Shown: positions 41,880 to 53,744 of the stretch, in pieces
Layout: each line of letters begins with the position of its first letter
How positions within the stretch are numbered: the stretch's first letter is position 1
NCBI GenBank assembly: GCA_033557465.1
Contig: CM066051.1
Location: 106,307,026 to 106,371,025, forward strand
Direction: 5' to 3'
Origin: Ichthyophis bannanicus
Taxonomy: Eukaryota; Chordata; Amphibia; Gymnophiona; Ichthyophiidae
DNA length: 64,000 bases
Position numbers and translations under genes: made by a program
Notes under the pieces: model-generated
Database searches by the model: none
What the model was told of the DNA's origin: nothing
The model's input: the letters and a program-made list of their open reading frames with translations, nothing else

Positions 41880-43150
41880 CACACAGAAAATGTAAGAGGT
41901 GACCAAATTATATAGGAGCACACATAGTGTCTGGATGTACATGCCTGTAAATCTCCATTGCAGCCTGCCCTTCCCCTTCACACATGCATGCAAAGAATGT
42001 CGCCATAACATCTAGCACATACTATATTACAACAAACACAAAGCAGCATTGGAGAACCTGTGTCCCTTAGACACAGGATCTCAGACTGAGAGACATACCT
42101 GATCCCCTGTAAACACGCTACCGCAAATATACATGCCTGTGTCAAACACATTTCAAGCATGCCATAATAAAAAAAACTATGCCACCAGTTGTAGAGGACC
42201 AAACTCTATATAGTACAACACATCTCTGCAAATATTGCAGCTACACATCTCTCAAAACAAGAACACATCACCTACTGGTGAAAGAGAAGCAATGCCACTG
42301 TCACATCAACAACATGAACAGACCATCTCAGCTATGTTAAACAGCCCAAGCATAGTCTGTCAGCAAACCAACAACCAGGGAACAGAGGCTACAAACCGAA
42401 ATACAATAATTAAACTACCTACCCAAAAAGCTAAATCTGAAATGTTGAACAACCCTCGGATGTGAACAATGTTAGGTAACTGACTTGGGCAGTAGACAAA
42501 CAGCAAAGGCATGAACGATGCACATATCCAAAACCATACAAATGAGAGCCAAAAAACATTTACATAACAGATATGTGCTTACCTTTTCATTTCAGAAATA
42601 TGAGCATTCATGTAAACTGGTCCTGTCACCTTCATCTGGTGTCAGCATGTCACCTGCTAGCTCAGCCTAGTCTGCTGTCTGTTTGACTTGTCCTCCCACA
42701 TCAGCTTTCCTATCATTCACCCTCAACATCTGCAACAACATGCTCAACCATCCCCTTTTGTCTGCACCGCACAGCTCCCTCTAGTCTCTGTGTTGTCCAC
42801 TCAGATGTCACCCCACCATCCTCAGTTTGCACCTGTTCTCCACATACTTGGACAATCATGGAGCCTTCCCTAATCACAAACAAATACTATTTGCCCTTTG
42901 CATGTCAGTTCCTCCCTCTCCTATCACATTCTAGCCCTCCCCCAACAGCAGCTCATAGCACCCCATGGGTCTACCTAGTATCCCCAACCGACAACCCCTA
43001 TCTCGGATTCACACACAAACAGACCATTCCCTGTCCTGGGCTCTACCCTCCAACCTCAAGGTGGCCGTGCATGACAGATTGGCTGTACAGGAGGCCAGCC
43101 AGGCCACTCCTCATCTGCCTACAGCTGTGTCTTACTACATCAAAGGCTAA
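41880..43150. other. Harbinger interior, nothing assigned
   Basis: AT-rich with CACA-rich words. No domain, tail or terminal repeat is recognised. Upstream transposase exons may be hidden here in decayed form. Confidence 0.35.
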
Positions 43151-43155
43151 CACCT

Positions 43156-43846
43156 TGTAATGAAGACGTGCAGTTTATTTACAAACAAAGCAAGGATACT
43201 TATTCAGAAAGGCAAGTAATTCTCTTAGTTACACATGAGTAGTTAGAAAAGATAACTAGAATGCAATTAGAATAATAACTAATACACTTAATTACAGAAG
43301 AATAATACTTCACTGAAAGAGTTATGAGATAGTGCAGCTATTTACAAAGAATACTTCACCAAACTTGTCATACATCCCTTTACACATCAGCTGGGAGCGC
43401 TCAGCGAAAAGCTGGGGACAGTCTAGGATTCTTCATTCCTGGCCAAGCAGATCTACGCTCTGTCTGTTCTGGATTTTCTCTGTACTTATATAGGCACAAA
43501 TGTGTTGCAGCTAGCCCTCACACATGAGTTTCTCACAGACACTCTCCACCCCATCCACCTTTGCTTGACCAGTCCCTCTCCAAACTTTGGTTTCCGGGCA
43601 GGCTTCTTTTGTCCTCTCTAATGGGTCTCCATTTCTTTGCCAGGAGAAGGACTCCTCCCTAATCTCCCAGCATCTTCCTGTCAAAGGAGACACCCCCCAT
43701 GGTTTTAGAAGCAGCTCAAAGCTTCTACATTATAATTTATGAATTCTTATCCTGTCTACATTGGCTAGGCAAATGTTTCTATATTGGCCAAGAGAATTGT
43801 TCAAAGGCCAAGAGAAGAATTCTGTCTCCCTCTCTGGCCTTCCAAC
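43156..43846 (-). mobile_element. Possible LTR E with TATA box
   Basis: On the minus strand CCTATATAAG (complement at 43485-43494) is followed about 300 bp later by AATAAA (complement at 43174-43179), and the end reads CTTCATTACA. This spacing resembles U3-TATA-R-polyA of an LTR. The upstream border is uncertain (near TGTTGGAAGG at about 43846) and no clear target duplication was found. It lacks the U3 frame of LTRs A-D. Confidence 0.4.
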
Positions 43847-44211
43847 ACTCCCCAGGCTAGATGTGTAAAGATCTCTCACTAGACTGTAAATACAGCTTTG
43901 GTCTCTGGGCTAGCAAACTGGCTCAGCATGATTCCTCAGTTGATTTCTCACATGCAGAATGGCTCAAGAGTTCAATTTCCTTGCAAAGTTGCAATATTCC
44001 TTGCTGATCCAAATAAATTTTTAATTAGTAATGCAAGCTGCTGAAATGAAGAGTGGTGTTGCTCTGGAATGTAGTAGTGCAGTTCAAATGTGGGCCACAG
44101 TTGCAGTGTGTATTGGGAGGTGCCAAATGGCCATAAACCCAGCATGCCAGTGCCCCACAAATGAACACCTCTACCTGATGGTGGTGTGATTCATCTGGGC
44201 AGCTGTATATA

Positions 44212-44426
44212 CAGGGTGGCCCAAAAAAAGTGAAAATATCTCGTAAATTAAAAGCTTAAATAGTTTACTTATTTACCTTTTTTAGCTATATAACGTCTTT
44301 ATTTTAACAATTTCCGGTCGCCATCTTTGTTTTTTTTAAAATTTGTCAATAGTTTACATCTGTCTTTTTGAATTTTTAAATAACTTATATGCTACGAGAT
44401 GTTCTCACTTTTTTTGGGCCACCCTG
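44212..44426. mobile_element. mariner MITE, 215 bp
   Basis: The perfect-looking inverted ends CAGGGTGGCCCAAAAAAAGT and ACTTTTTTTGGGCCACCCTG are flanked by TA on both sides (44210-44211 and 44427-44428). The interior is AT-rich and non-coding. Classic Tc1/mariner miniature element. Confidence 0.95.
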
Positions 44427-44428
44427 TA

Positions 44429-45539
44429 GATGAGATGGGGGCTGAGGGTCTCCCGCTGAGGCTGGCACTGCTGGGAGAAAAAATGCATTTGTGTGATGTC
44501 GGTAGGGCAGACCTCTCCAAAATGCAGGGCCCTGTGCAAACTCTATTTCTGCATAATGGACAGGTCCCTTGGTTACCTCCAGAATGTGTGTGTGGATGAC
44601 ATCTGCTGTTGCTCAGTCATTGCTACCAGAGACATGTTATACAGCCTCAATGACCACAGGGAAATATTGTGCAAGGTGCTGCAGGTGTCATCAAGCATAG
44701 GCCAAAGGGCAACAAATGCCCATTTAACAGAGTTCCAGCTCTGCAGGTTCCTTTACAGGCAGTGATTGGCAAGAGATGGAAACAGGGATACACCACAGAG
44801 GCTGGTAGATTGAAGCGCAGATATCCAGGTCATGAGAGGTGTACCCAGCAGATCTGATGCCCAGCACATGCAGAAGAATAGTGCACAATGGCCACATGCT
44901 GGGGCTCAAAGAACACTCAATAGGGATGGGGTGTGAAAGACATATCTAAACCTCATGACTGCATGGTTCCACAAATTACACTGTAGAGGTAAACTGCAGA
45001 CACATGTCACTGTGAAAACACAAACAAATAGTGATGGGAAGAGCAGTCAGGAGACAGTGATCTGCTGAGATAGGAGCAGCAGATGTCTGACTTGGTGCAC
45101 TCCCACAACACAAACAGCAGACATATGAAAAAGGGGAGTACCATGTGTTGCTGAAGTCCAGCTACAGAAAGCCATGTAAGCCCTGGCTGTGTTTTGATGT
45201 GCCATGCTTGAAACACCATTGTATACCATGCCAGACATCAAAACACTATTTCTGCAGTAGGTCATGTGTGGTTTTCACACTGAGATTCCCAGACATATAT
45301 GTGTCACCCAGAACCGCATCTTAATCTGACCCATCTGTGATAGTGGTCATGCAAACTGCATCTCATTATGCACATAAGTGACATAAACAGTACTCATCCA
45401 GCAGGACACAGTCCTCTTACTGTCCATTCTCAAACTGTTGGAATATTGCTGAGTGATGCAGGATATAGGAGTCATTAGGGCATGCCATGTCGCTCTGTAA
45501 ATAATGAATATGTGCTCAATCTATATAAAATAGTTAATA
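44429..45539. other. Harbinger interior, nothing assigned
   Basis: Mixed sequence with short overlapping frames on both strands, none with a recognised domain. Confidence 0.35.
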
Positions 45540-45845
45540 TTGAGGGAGGAGTGGCCTAGTGGTTGGGGCAAGGTACTTCAGGCCGGAAGGTCGGGGGTTC
45601 AAATCCCACTAGAGGACAGCAACCTTGGGCTGGAATGACTGGGGTTTCTAGTCCCACAGGTGCTCCTTGTGGTCTTGGGCAAGCCACTTAACCCTCCATA
45701 GCCCATGTTCCCTGTAAAATAGTTATCTCCAAGTTATAATGCCCTGTTCAATGTAATTTCAGTTTGTTCAATGTAAACCGCACTGATGCAGAATAGCGCA
45801 GTATATAAGAGAATGTAATAAAATAATAATAAAATAAATAAAAAT
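45540..45845 (+). mobile_element. tRNA-headed SINE, copy 3
   Basis: Same family as the copies at 7520 and 8142: box A-like GTGGCCTAGTGGTTGGGG, box B-like GGGTTCAAATCCC, and tail CCGCACTGATGCAGAATAGC with AAATAA repeats. A few substitutions and insertions separate it from the pair, so it is an independent insertion. Confidence 0.92.
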
Positions 45846-45978
45846 AATAATTTCTCTGTAAAATAGTTATTATGTGCTCAAAAATGTTCTATGTAATTGA
45901 TGTTTACCATGTTCTCTGTAAACCGCCCCTGATCTCTGGAAGGGGCGGTATAGAAAAGCGCTCAAATAAATAAAATAA
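45846..45978 (+). repeat. LINE 3' tail
   Basis: GTAAACCGCCCCTGATCTCT, GGAAGGGGCGGTATAGAAAA and AAATA repeats form a stem-ended LINE tail, similar to the reversed one at 18786. Confidence 0.75.
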
Positions 45979-46230
45979 AATGTGTGTCTTGCATATCAAC
46001 AAGGGGCAGCATTGTCTGCACACCCCCACAACATGACAGACATTGTTGGGGCCAAGACCAGGCATCCAAATGACCCTGCATCTTCAGGCCATCATGTGCA
46101 TGCTGCAACATGACAGCCCATATACTGGAGATGAGACCACATTAGCACAGCACTGAACATTGTCTACATGTCTGGGGGTGGGAATCTACCAGGATGTGAA
46201 CAGTTATGTCTGTTTGTTGTTCCTCCATAG

Positions 46231-46653
46231 GTGACACACAACAGACTCAGAAGGAGGTGGGGGACTCCAATGATGGAGCCATGTTGGAGTGGGGGCCAGG
46301 TGAGAGCAGTGAAGGGGGTCCGGCCCATGGTGAGGAGTCACTACACCCTTGTGACATGGGGCTGAGTGGCCCAGATGGGGCCCTGGTGTGTGTCGGTGTG
46401 GTGCAGTGGGAGTCTGAGCCGGATGATGGTGGGGAGGAGCAGGAGGATGACATCAGCTTCCATCTGATGGCCAGTAGCAGTGGAAAGAATGTTACAAGCC
46501 CTTGCACCACAATGGTGCCACCTGAGCTGCAGAGTGAACCAGGTCCTGCACCAACCATGTCTGCACCCGGAACCATCTGCAGGTTGTCCTACGTGTTACT
46601 GCAGGATATGATGCGTGGGCTGGCGGACCACACATCAACCCATGAAGATCTTT
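46231..46653 (+). pseudogene. Possible second Harbinger gene exon (acidic/Ser-Pro-rich)
   Basis: An open stretch of about 141 codons lies between an acceptor-like TTGTTCCTCCATAG and a donor-like CAGGTGGGT. The product is acidic in its middle (ESEPDDGGEEQEDDISFHLM), rich in S, P and G, and ends LSYVLLQDMMRGLADHTSTHE. Harbinger transposons normally carry a second gene for a Myb/SANT-like protein with such an acidic C-terminal part; no Myb helix is visible in this exon. Assignment rests on position within the transposon and splice-like borders, so it is tentative. Confidence 0.4.
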
Positions 46654-46659
46654 CAGGTG

Positions 46660-49599
46660 GGTGACAAACCACCATGTGGCATGTTGTGGCATATGGTGTG
46701 ACAGGGTGCAGTTGCTAACATGTGGGGGGGGGGTATGGAATGCACACGCTACTGTCACACCATCAGACCTGTCAACCTTGACAGCTACAAACAGCATATT
46801 TTGCCAGGAGGCAGCTCCCTTAGGATTCTCCCAAATCCTTCACCAATTTATTGAGATCTTCCCTGAACAGCAGCATTCCTCTGAAGGGTAACTTCCTCAG
46901 GCATGATTTGGAAGATGCATCTGTCAACCATTTCTGAAGCTAGAAGTAGCGCTGCGCCGCTACCACCCCCATGGTTTGTTCCTTCGACTTGGCCTTGGGT
47001 GCCACTCTGTGTTCTGCTATTAGGTCTCCACCATCCCCCATAATGCATTGCACATTCTTACCTGATTTATGCATGCCTTCCAGGACAGGCAGAGACTCTG
47101 TCCCTTCACACGACAGTATGATTTTACAGGCCTTCATGGTCTTCATTGCACATAAGGCTACAGAGACCATTACCTACCATTTGCAAAGATCACCATGATT
47201 GTGAAGTGGGTCACACAGCATCTGGTCCACAGGGTCAGTACAGCTGTACCAGAACTTTTCTGGTGCAGCCACAGATCTACATAACAGCTATTGGGCTGCA
47301 TGTGTACTCTGTATTGTGTGCTGCTGTGCGCAGTAGGGGCATGTCCTGGGCTCTCCACAGCGGCACATCATTGCGGATGGTGTGGGAAAAGGTGTGGGGG
47401 GGCCCCATAATGGCTGACAGAGGAGATCCAGAAACCCACAGCGGCACACCAGTGATGTGGTCCCTGACTCTGCATAGTTGGTTCACACACATCGCTGCAG
47501 CTAAGGCTATCACCCTAATGATCCAATCAGACACAGCTGGCACTGGCACTGGCACTCTGCATGTCTCAACAGACCCAGGGATAGTAGTTGTGTGCACACC
47601 CCTGCTGTCCTGCACACAGAATAGATGTGCTCTTTGCAGTCATGTGCACCCTGTTTGTCTGAAATTCTCCCCGACCTCAGATAGCAGGTGCAAGACCTGA
47701 GCTATTACAGAGACAACTGCAGCTTCAAGCTGTGTGTAACTCTATATGGCTATCTAGCCTGGGTAGAGTCACACCACAGTCAGGGTGATGGTGGCGTATC
47801 AGCAATCTCTGCTGTTTGCATCCTAGTCAGGCTACTATCACATATTCACCCATATCTTCCATATACATTACCTCTCGCACATGTGCATCCTGTGGTAATT
47901 GTGCTGTTTCATTTATTTCCCAGCATCCCCTCCCCTTCATTTGCATAACATCCTACTGTGTAACTGTGCTGTAGGACTGCACTGCAGAGTGGACTGGCCA
48001 ACGTGCATCATTCATGCTGCAGCTGCATGCTGCATCACAGCACAATACATCTGTCACATTCGCAGATGCTGTGTTCCCCTATCTGCCTGTGGTAGTAAGC
48101 AAGACACAACCATGCCTTTGTTCATTCTTCCTTTTTTCTCCCTATCCCTAGACTGTATTGCCATGGCATAGAAAACATGTGCAGTGGGCACCCCCATGGG
48201 TAGCGACGTGCACTGGGGCTGTTCACGGTATGTACACTTGGGGATGGGGAGGTCAGCAGCATATTGTAGATATGATTATACCACTGGCCCATTACATGCA
48301 TGCACACTGCATAGCTGCACCTCATACTCCATAGAGCATACCGCCCCCCTACTGCCTAGAACCTCTTGGGAACGTTGTTTCACATATGCTTCTTATATAC
48401 CCCTGGATTGCATGTAGCTGCACAGTCTGCATTCACAGTACATGTACTTGCCACAGCCATCCCACCATATATGCTCATCTAGTGTGTTTTGCCATCATGC
48501 CTTACATTGGCCATTTTCACCCCTTCATGTGGGGGTCCCTGTCTGGTGTGGTGTGGTGCGGCAGGTTGCAGTTACTGCCCCAGGTCATATCTTCTCTAGT
48601 ACAGCCATGACATTAATTTCTATCGTTGTTAATCCACATCTTGGCTTCGCTCCTACATCCCCTGGCTCAGTCACACACTGACCTTGTGCTTGGTGTAACA
48701 GAGCTGCTGTACTTTTGTTTGTCATCATCTTTGGATGTCCATTATCTGGGTTCATGTAGGCCTGACGTCATGTGTGCCTATGTGCACCTAGCTGTCTGCA
48801 GGTTCTGTGATTTAGTGCACAGCTGCACCTATAGTTTCATTGTGGAGCCATGGTTTCTGTCTATGGGGGCTGGCATAGCCAACAGTATGGGTGATGGCTC
48901 TCACGCAGGGTCTGTGACAAGGGTGAAAGGCACAGGTGGCAACCTGGTTGGAGTACATACAGTGTGTGTTTCCTTCCTCACAGATTGTGTCAGAGGGCAG
49001 TGATTTGACTGGGGTGCAGGGTGGGTTTGATATGGGGGATGGGGTTGGATGTGTCTGAGCTCACAATGACTGAGGTGGGCCTTGTACATGCAGTGGGCTA
49101 TGCAGGCTGTCGAGAGGGGGAGAGGATTGAGACCCACTGATCATGTCCTAAGATGGTATGTTGATATAAAAGGAAATGAGTCTAGCTGTGGAGATTCACA
49201 GCCTGTCCTTGAACCTGCTGCCCTACAGACATGCACAGAGTGACCTTAGATTTTGTGCCACAGGGCTGCTGGGTACAAAGGCTGTACAGGTATACCTAGG
49301 TGTTCCAGACAAGGTGCATGTGGGCATGTGGTGTTGTCTTCCTATGTGGATGTAGTTGGTTGCTGCCTCTGTGACATGATGACAGACATACACGCACACA
49401 CAAAGTAGTATCGACACAATGTGCACGTATGGGTCTAGTACACTTGATCTGCCGTCATAAATTATGTAACTATGTTACTATTCCTGCCTGTCACTCTGGT
49501 CCGGAGCTCTGCTCAGGGACTGTAAAGGTGTGCGCATTGTGCAGGGGCTAGTAGTGCGCTCTGATGTTAGGGGCCGCTCAGTGTGCTGGTGCTGTCAGC
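46660..49599. other. Harbinger interior, nothing assigned
   Basis: About 2.9 kb of TG/CA-rich DNA with a G-tract near 46723-46730. Many frames of 60-180 codons exist on both strands, but they overlap one another and are Cys/His-rich without a known spacing pattern. I call none. Confidence 0.35.
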
Positions 49600-50707
49600 C
49601 TGATTCCACATTCAGTTGAGGATAGTGGAGCCTATCTGTGTGGGTGTTTGCACCCTTGTTGGGCGATTCATTGGTTGCTGCACATGTTGGTGTTGTACCT
49701 GCACTGTGAGAAATGATTTTGCAACACGAACATGCAAAACATGATCCACAGGCAGGACCTCAACCTGTGATCCCCTACTTCTCTATGCAGCAACTGCATG
49801 TGGTGCACCACAGTGCTGCCACATTGCTACCACCAGCCATGGGGATTGGATGCTTCCCATCAGACCTTGGCAGATGTTGCAATGCGCATGGCACATTGGA
49901 TCTGACCATGGCATTTGTCTGCTGCAGGCGGGTGCCGCTCCCTCCACTCTTACCCTCCACGTGATACTGACATGTCCATGTGCCATCAGTGTTGGTGGTG
50001 CATGGTCCCAAGCCATCCACCGTGTGAATAGGTGGATACCTGGGGCGCAGAATCCATGAGGAGCGGGAGCATACATGGACAGACACACATCCCCCCCCCC
50101 CCTCATCAATCTGCCTCTCCGGAGTCCCTATCACCACATGGCACTGTTCTGTCTCTGTCCTGGGGCTGGAATGGCTGTGTGGTGTAAGGTTGCGATGTGG
50201 GGTATATTGCCTGCAGTAGGAGAGTGAGATGTTCATCAGTTGTCTATAACATCTGAATGTTGTTGGACTGGGGGACATGCACTGCAGCTGTAGTGTAGGC
50301 CATTCCAGACCACTATGTGAACATATGTTGTCCTTTCACACATCATCACACCCTGCGCTCCATTACCATAGGATGTAGTGAATGCTGCCAGTTGAACTGC
50401 GTTTAATGTTTGGAACGGTTTCTGGCAAAGGTCCATCAACCATTGTTTGGGGAACTTAGGATATGGACATCTTGTCCCATTGCAGCCATTGTGGATCCTG
50501 TGACAGTGCTGGAAAATTGTGCCCATGATTGTATACTGCTGTACAAAGGATATTGCGCATGCTGCACCTTGGTTAGACACAGTCTTGCATATTTTCGGTT
50601 TCTATGTTCCTCTGTGCTACCTGGGCAGCTACCTGGTCTGCACTGTGTCCCAGCAGCGTCCACTGTGTGATTCGCATGCACCCTCCTTTGCCCCATGAAC
50701 ATTGTGT
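49600..50707 (+). repeat. Long-unit tandem repeat, copy 1 (about 1.1 kb)
   Basis: It shares with 52133-53284 ordered landmarks: GGATAGTGGAGCC, GTGTTTGCACCCTTGTTGG, TACATGGACAGACACACATC, ACATGCACTGCAGCT and CACAGTCTTGCATATTTTC. The copies have diverged (roughly a quarter of positions by eye). It ends where a CR1 begins. Confidence 0.85.
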
Positions 50708-51098
50708 CATAAGAACATAAGATATGCCATACTGTAGCTTCATTGCATGTCCCCTAGTCTTTCTATATTCTGATAACATAAACAATTGATCTACATTTAC
50801 CTGTTCCACTCCATTCATTAATTTATAGACCGCTATCATATCTCCCCTCAGCCGTCTCTTTTCCAGGTTGAAGAGCCCTAACCTTTTTAACCTCTCTTCA
50901 TAGGGGTATCCTTCCATCCCCTTTACCATTTTGGTGGCTCTTCTCTGTACCTTTTCTAATAACACTATATCCTTTTTAAGATACAGCGACCAGAACTGTA
51001 CACAATACTCAAGGTGCAGTCGCACCATGGAATGATACAGAGGCATTATAATATCCTTTGTTTTATTTTCCATTCCTTTCCTTATGACACCTAGCATT
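50708..51098 (-). mobile_element. CR1 LINE 3' part (left of the mariner insertion)
   Basis: The 3' end ATAAGAACATAAGATATGCC and reverse coding sequence up to the LGVIRKGMENKTKDIIMP region (minus frame 50573-51097, which also reads through flanking DNA). It stops at the mariner palindrome. Confidence 0.88.
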
Positions 51099-51931
51099 CA
51101 AATGGCGTCTGTGAGTGACACACGGTACAAACAATGAGCTGTAATTGAATTCTTGGTGGAGGAGAAAGTGTGAGAAACCTTCACAAACGGTTGTGTGCTG
51201 TGTATGGAAGTTCTGCGGTAGATAGGAGCACCGTTGGACGATGAGTGAAGAGAGTAAAGGCTTCAGGAAGTGGTAAAACGGAACTGGAAGATCGGCCATG
51301 GTCTGGGCGTCCTGCCTCAGCCACCAGTCCAGACAAGTTGCAGCGCCCTGCGATAGCTGCCAGCGGGCATTAAAATACTGTAAGCTGTTGCGGTGTGCCT
51401 TGCACACACCTTTGAATATCCCAAAGAGTCAATAATTACCATTGCACTACTTCTACTGATGGAAAGCTGTACGGACAATTCCCGACTCGTGATGCGCCGA
51501 TCCGCACGAATAATGTCATCAGTGCGCTGCAACTTGTCTGGACTGGTGGCTGAGGCAGGATGCCCAGACCGCGGCCGATCTTCCAGTTCCATTTTACCAC
51601 TTCCTAAAGCCTTTACTCTCTTCACCCATCGTCCAACGGTGCTCCTATCTACCGCAGAACTTCCATACACAGCACACAACCGTTTGTGAATGTTTCTCAC
51701 ACTTTCTTTCTCCTCCACCAAGAATTCAATTACAGCTCGTTGTTTCTACCGTGTGTCACTCAAAGACGCCATTTGAAGGATCACTACCGCCTCGCTATTT
51801 GTCGGGCGACTGTAAAAGTACACACGTGTCCTTTGAAGTTCCAAGTTACCACCCTTTCAATATCACACCTCTATCTTCATTCTGGACTGAGAAAGAAGAT
51901 GTGGGGCATTACTTTCTGAGCAACCCTCGTA
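51099..51931 (-). mobile_element. mariner element rearranged as a foldback
   Basis: The right end carries the mariner terminal sequence GCATTACTTTCTGAGCAACC, CTCGTA. 51524-51774 and 51099-51346 form an inverted repeat of about 250 bp (AATGGCGTCT...GTTGCAGCGC) around a 177-bp spacer. The left terminal repeat is replaced by the inverted copy. It lies within CR1, and about 1.1 kb of CR1 expected at the site is missing. Confidence 0.88.
51317..51721 (-). pseudogene. mariner transposase N-terminal DNA-binding region
   Basis: The frame holds HTH-type segments: VRNIHKRLCAVYGSSAVDRS, TVGRWVKRVKALGSG, GHPASATSPDKLQRTDDIIR, then ITSRELSVQLSISRSSAMVI and IDSLGYSKVCARH. This is the paired HTH region of mariner transposases with the linker to the catalytic core. 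Past about residue 110 the frame enters the inverted copy and becomes meaningless. No DDD catalytic domain is present. The start may lie slightly upstream, where the coding sequence continues to ATGGCGTC near 51770. Confidence 0.88.
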
Positions 51932-52132
51932 TCATCTAATGGTCCAACTGACTCTCTCACAGGTTTTTTGCTACGAATGTATTTGAAAAAGTCTTTATTG
52001 TACGTTTTTGCTTCCACAGCAAGTTTCTTCTCAAATAATCTCTTTGCCTGCCTTATCAATGCCTTGCATTTAACTTGCCAGTGCTTGTGCTGTTTCCCAT
52101 TTTCATCATTAGGCTCTTTTTTCCATTTCCTT
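51932..52132 (-). pseudogene. CR1 ORF2 segment (right of the mariner insertion)
   Basis: The minus frame 51877-52146 contains WKKEPNDENGKQHKHWQVKC and EKKLAVEAKT, matching the same segment in the CR1 at 62079-62420. It ends at the 5'-truncation point, after which the tandem repeat resumes. Confidence 0.88.
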
Positions 52133-53284
52133 TCATACTTGGGCACTGTGCTGTTGCTGCTACTTGGGCTGTACTATTACTTTCTTGGGCTCACCTGTCT
52201 GTGCAGTGCTCTCCATCCAGCTAAGGATAGCGGGGCCTGTCTTTGTGGGTGTTTGTACCCTTGTTGGCTGACTCATTGGGGGTTGCACATGTTTGTTTGT
52301 ACCTGCACTGTGGGATAAAATGTAGCCATAGTGACATGCACTGTATGATCCACACCTGTGACCCTCTGCTCACATACACACCAACTGTGTGTAGTATACC
52401 ACAGAGCTGCTAGATGGTCAGATCAGTCCGTCGGGATGACATGTTTCCCATCACACTGACCCTGGCACGTCGCACAGCACATGACACACTGCATCAAGGG
52501 ATGGCTTCTGTCTGCTGAAGCTGGGTGTCCCTTACTCTCCCCACACCATGCTGACATGCACATGTGCCATTAGTGTTGGTGGTGCGCAGTCCCAGGCCAG
52601 CCAACGCACGGGTAAGCAGGTGCCTAGGGTGCATGATCCAGGAGGGGTGGGGGCATACATGGACAGACACACATCCCCCCTGCCATCTGCCTCTCCAGGG
52701 TCCCCCTCACCACTTGCCACTGTTATGTCTCTTCGACCTGGGGAGGAGACGGCTGAGTGGTGTGGGTTTTGATGTCTAGGGCAGATTTCCTGCAGTGGGG
52801 GGATAAACATTGGTCCATTGTCTCTGCCATCAGAATGTTGAGGGACTAGGGGACATGCACTGCAGCTATAGTGTCCCCCATTCCGGACTACTAGGTGAAT
52901 GTATTTTGTCCTTCCACACATCCTCACACCCTGCAATACATTACCAGCGCATGTATTAAAGGCTGTTAGTTGAGCTGCGTTTCATAAATGTTTTGGAAGG
53001 TTAATGAGAGGCCCATAAATCATCATTTTAGGGACCTAGGATTTGGACGGCTTGCCCCATTTCAGGCATTGTGGATCCTGTGTGTGTTTGGGGGACACTG
53101 CTGCATACCTGTGCCCTTGTTTGGACACAAGATACTGGGTATGTTGCACCTTGGTCAGACACAGTCTTGCATATTTTCAATTTCCATGTTCATCTGTGCC
53201 ACCTGGGCAACTGCCTGTCCGCCCTGTGCACCAGCCACCCCCACTGAGTGATCCATCTGCATCCTTCTTTGCCCCATCAGCATA
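52133..53284 (+). repeat. Long-unit tandem repeat, copy 2 (1.15 kb)
   Basis: It runs from TTCATACTTGGGCACTGTGC to CCCCATCAGCATAGTGCC and then begins again at 53285. Homologous to 49600-50707. Confidence 0.85.
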
Positions 53285-53370
53285 GTGCCCTTTCATACTT
53301 GGGTACTATGCTGTTGCTGCTAATGGAGCACTACTATCACTTTATTGGGCTCACCTGTCTGTGTAGCACA
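53285..53370 (+). repeat. Long-unit tandem repeat, partial copy 3
   Basis: TTTCATACTTGGGTACTATG, CTGTTGCTGCTAATGGAGC and GGGCTCACCTGTCTGTG repeat the opening of copy 2. The junction CATAGTGCC|CTTTCATACTTGGG shows the uninterrupted site where a CR1 sits between copies 1 and 2. 53371-53599 is the Harbinger right subterminal region. Confidence 0.85.
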
Positions 53371-53599
53371 TTCCAGACGTTTAAATAGGCTCTCTCTCCT
53401 CATAATGCACTCTTACCGTCAGGTTTTGATACGCGTAAAGTTCCTGGTGTTAAGGTGCCAGCGATAATGTAGAAGGGCCTTGTTCCCACCCACTCCCTTT
53501 CCATTGACCCCTACTCTTCACCCAAAGTACACTTAACGCTGAGGGTAATGTTAGCACGCGCTAACGTGCCGTAACGTTACACTTGCTACCATACCACTG

Positions 53600-53616
53600 T
53601 TTAGTAAACATACCCC
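53600..53616 (-). repeat. Right terminal inverted repeat of the Harbinger element
   Basis: TTTAGTAAACATACCCC, the inverted partner of the left end with one mismatch, followed by TAA. Confidence 0.85.
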
Positions 53617-53738
53617 TAAGTTTATACCTGAAGCAATGGAGCGTTAAGTGACTTGCCAAAGATCACAAGGAGCAGCAGCAGTGGGATTCGAACCTGGCTT
53701 CCTTCATTATCGGCTTTAACCATTAGGCTACTCCTCAC
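53617..53738 (-). mobile_element. tRNA-headed SINE, head half (host of the Harbinger element)
   Basis: The reverse complement reads AGTGAGGAGTAGCCTAATGG, GGTTCGAATCCCACTGC and CCTTGTGATCTTTGGCAAGT. It completes the SINE begun at 36785-36832. Confidence 0.85.
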
Positions 53739-53744
53739 TCTAAA

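Larger units (their letters stand above)
36833..53616. mobile_element. 16.8-kb Harbinger-type DNA transposon with nested insertions
   Basis: The left end GTGGTATGTTTACTAAA and the reverse complement of the right end GGGGTATGTTTACTAAA match at 16 of 17 bases. TAA flanks both sides (36830-36832 and 53617-53619), the 3-bp TWA duplication of PIF/Harbinger elements. The two halves of one SINE lie outside. A Harbinger transposase exon is at 41527-41879 (minus). Nested inside are CR1, hAT, LTR D, a mariner MITE, a SINE, a mariner foldback and a tandem duplication, so the original element was perhaps half this size. Confidence 0.85.

Noticed and set aside
46660..49600. Cys/His-rich frames as possible zinc-finger genes
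   Set aside because: Cys and His come from TG/CA-rich DNA; no C-x2-C...H-x3-H spacing is maintained and frames overlap on both strands.
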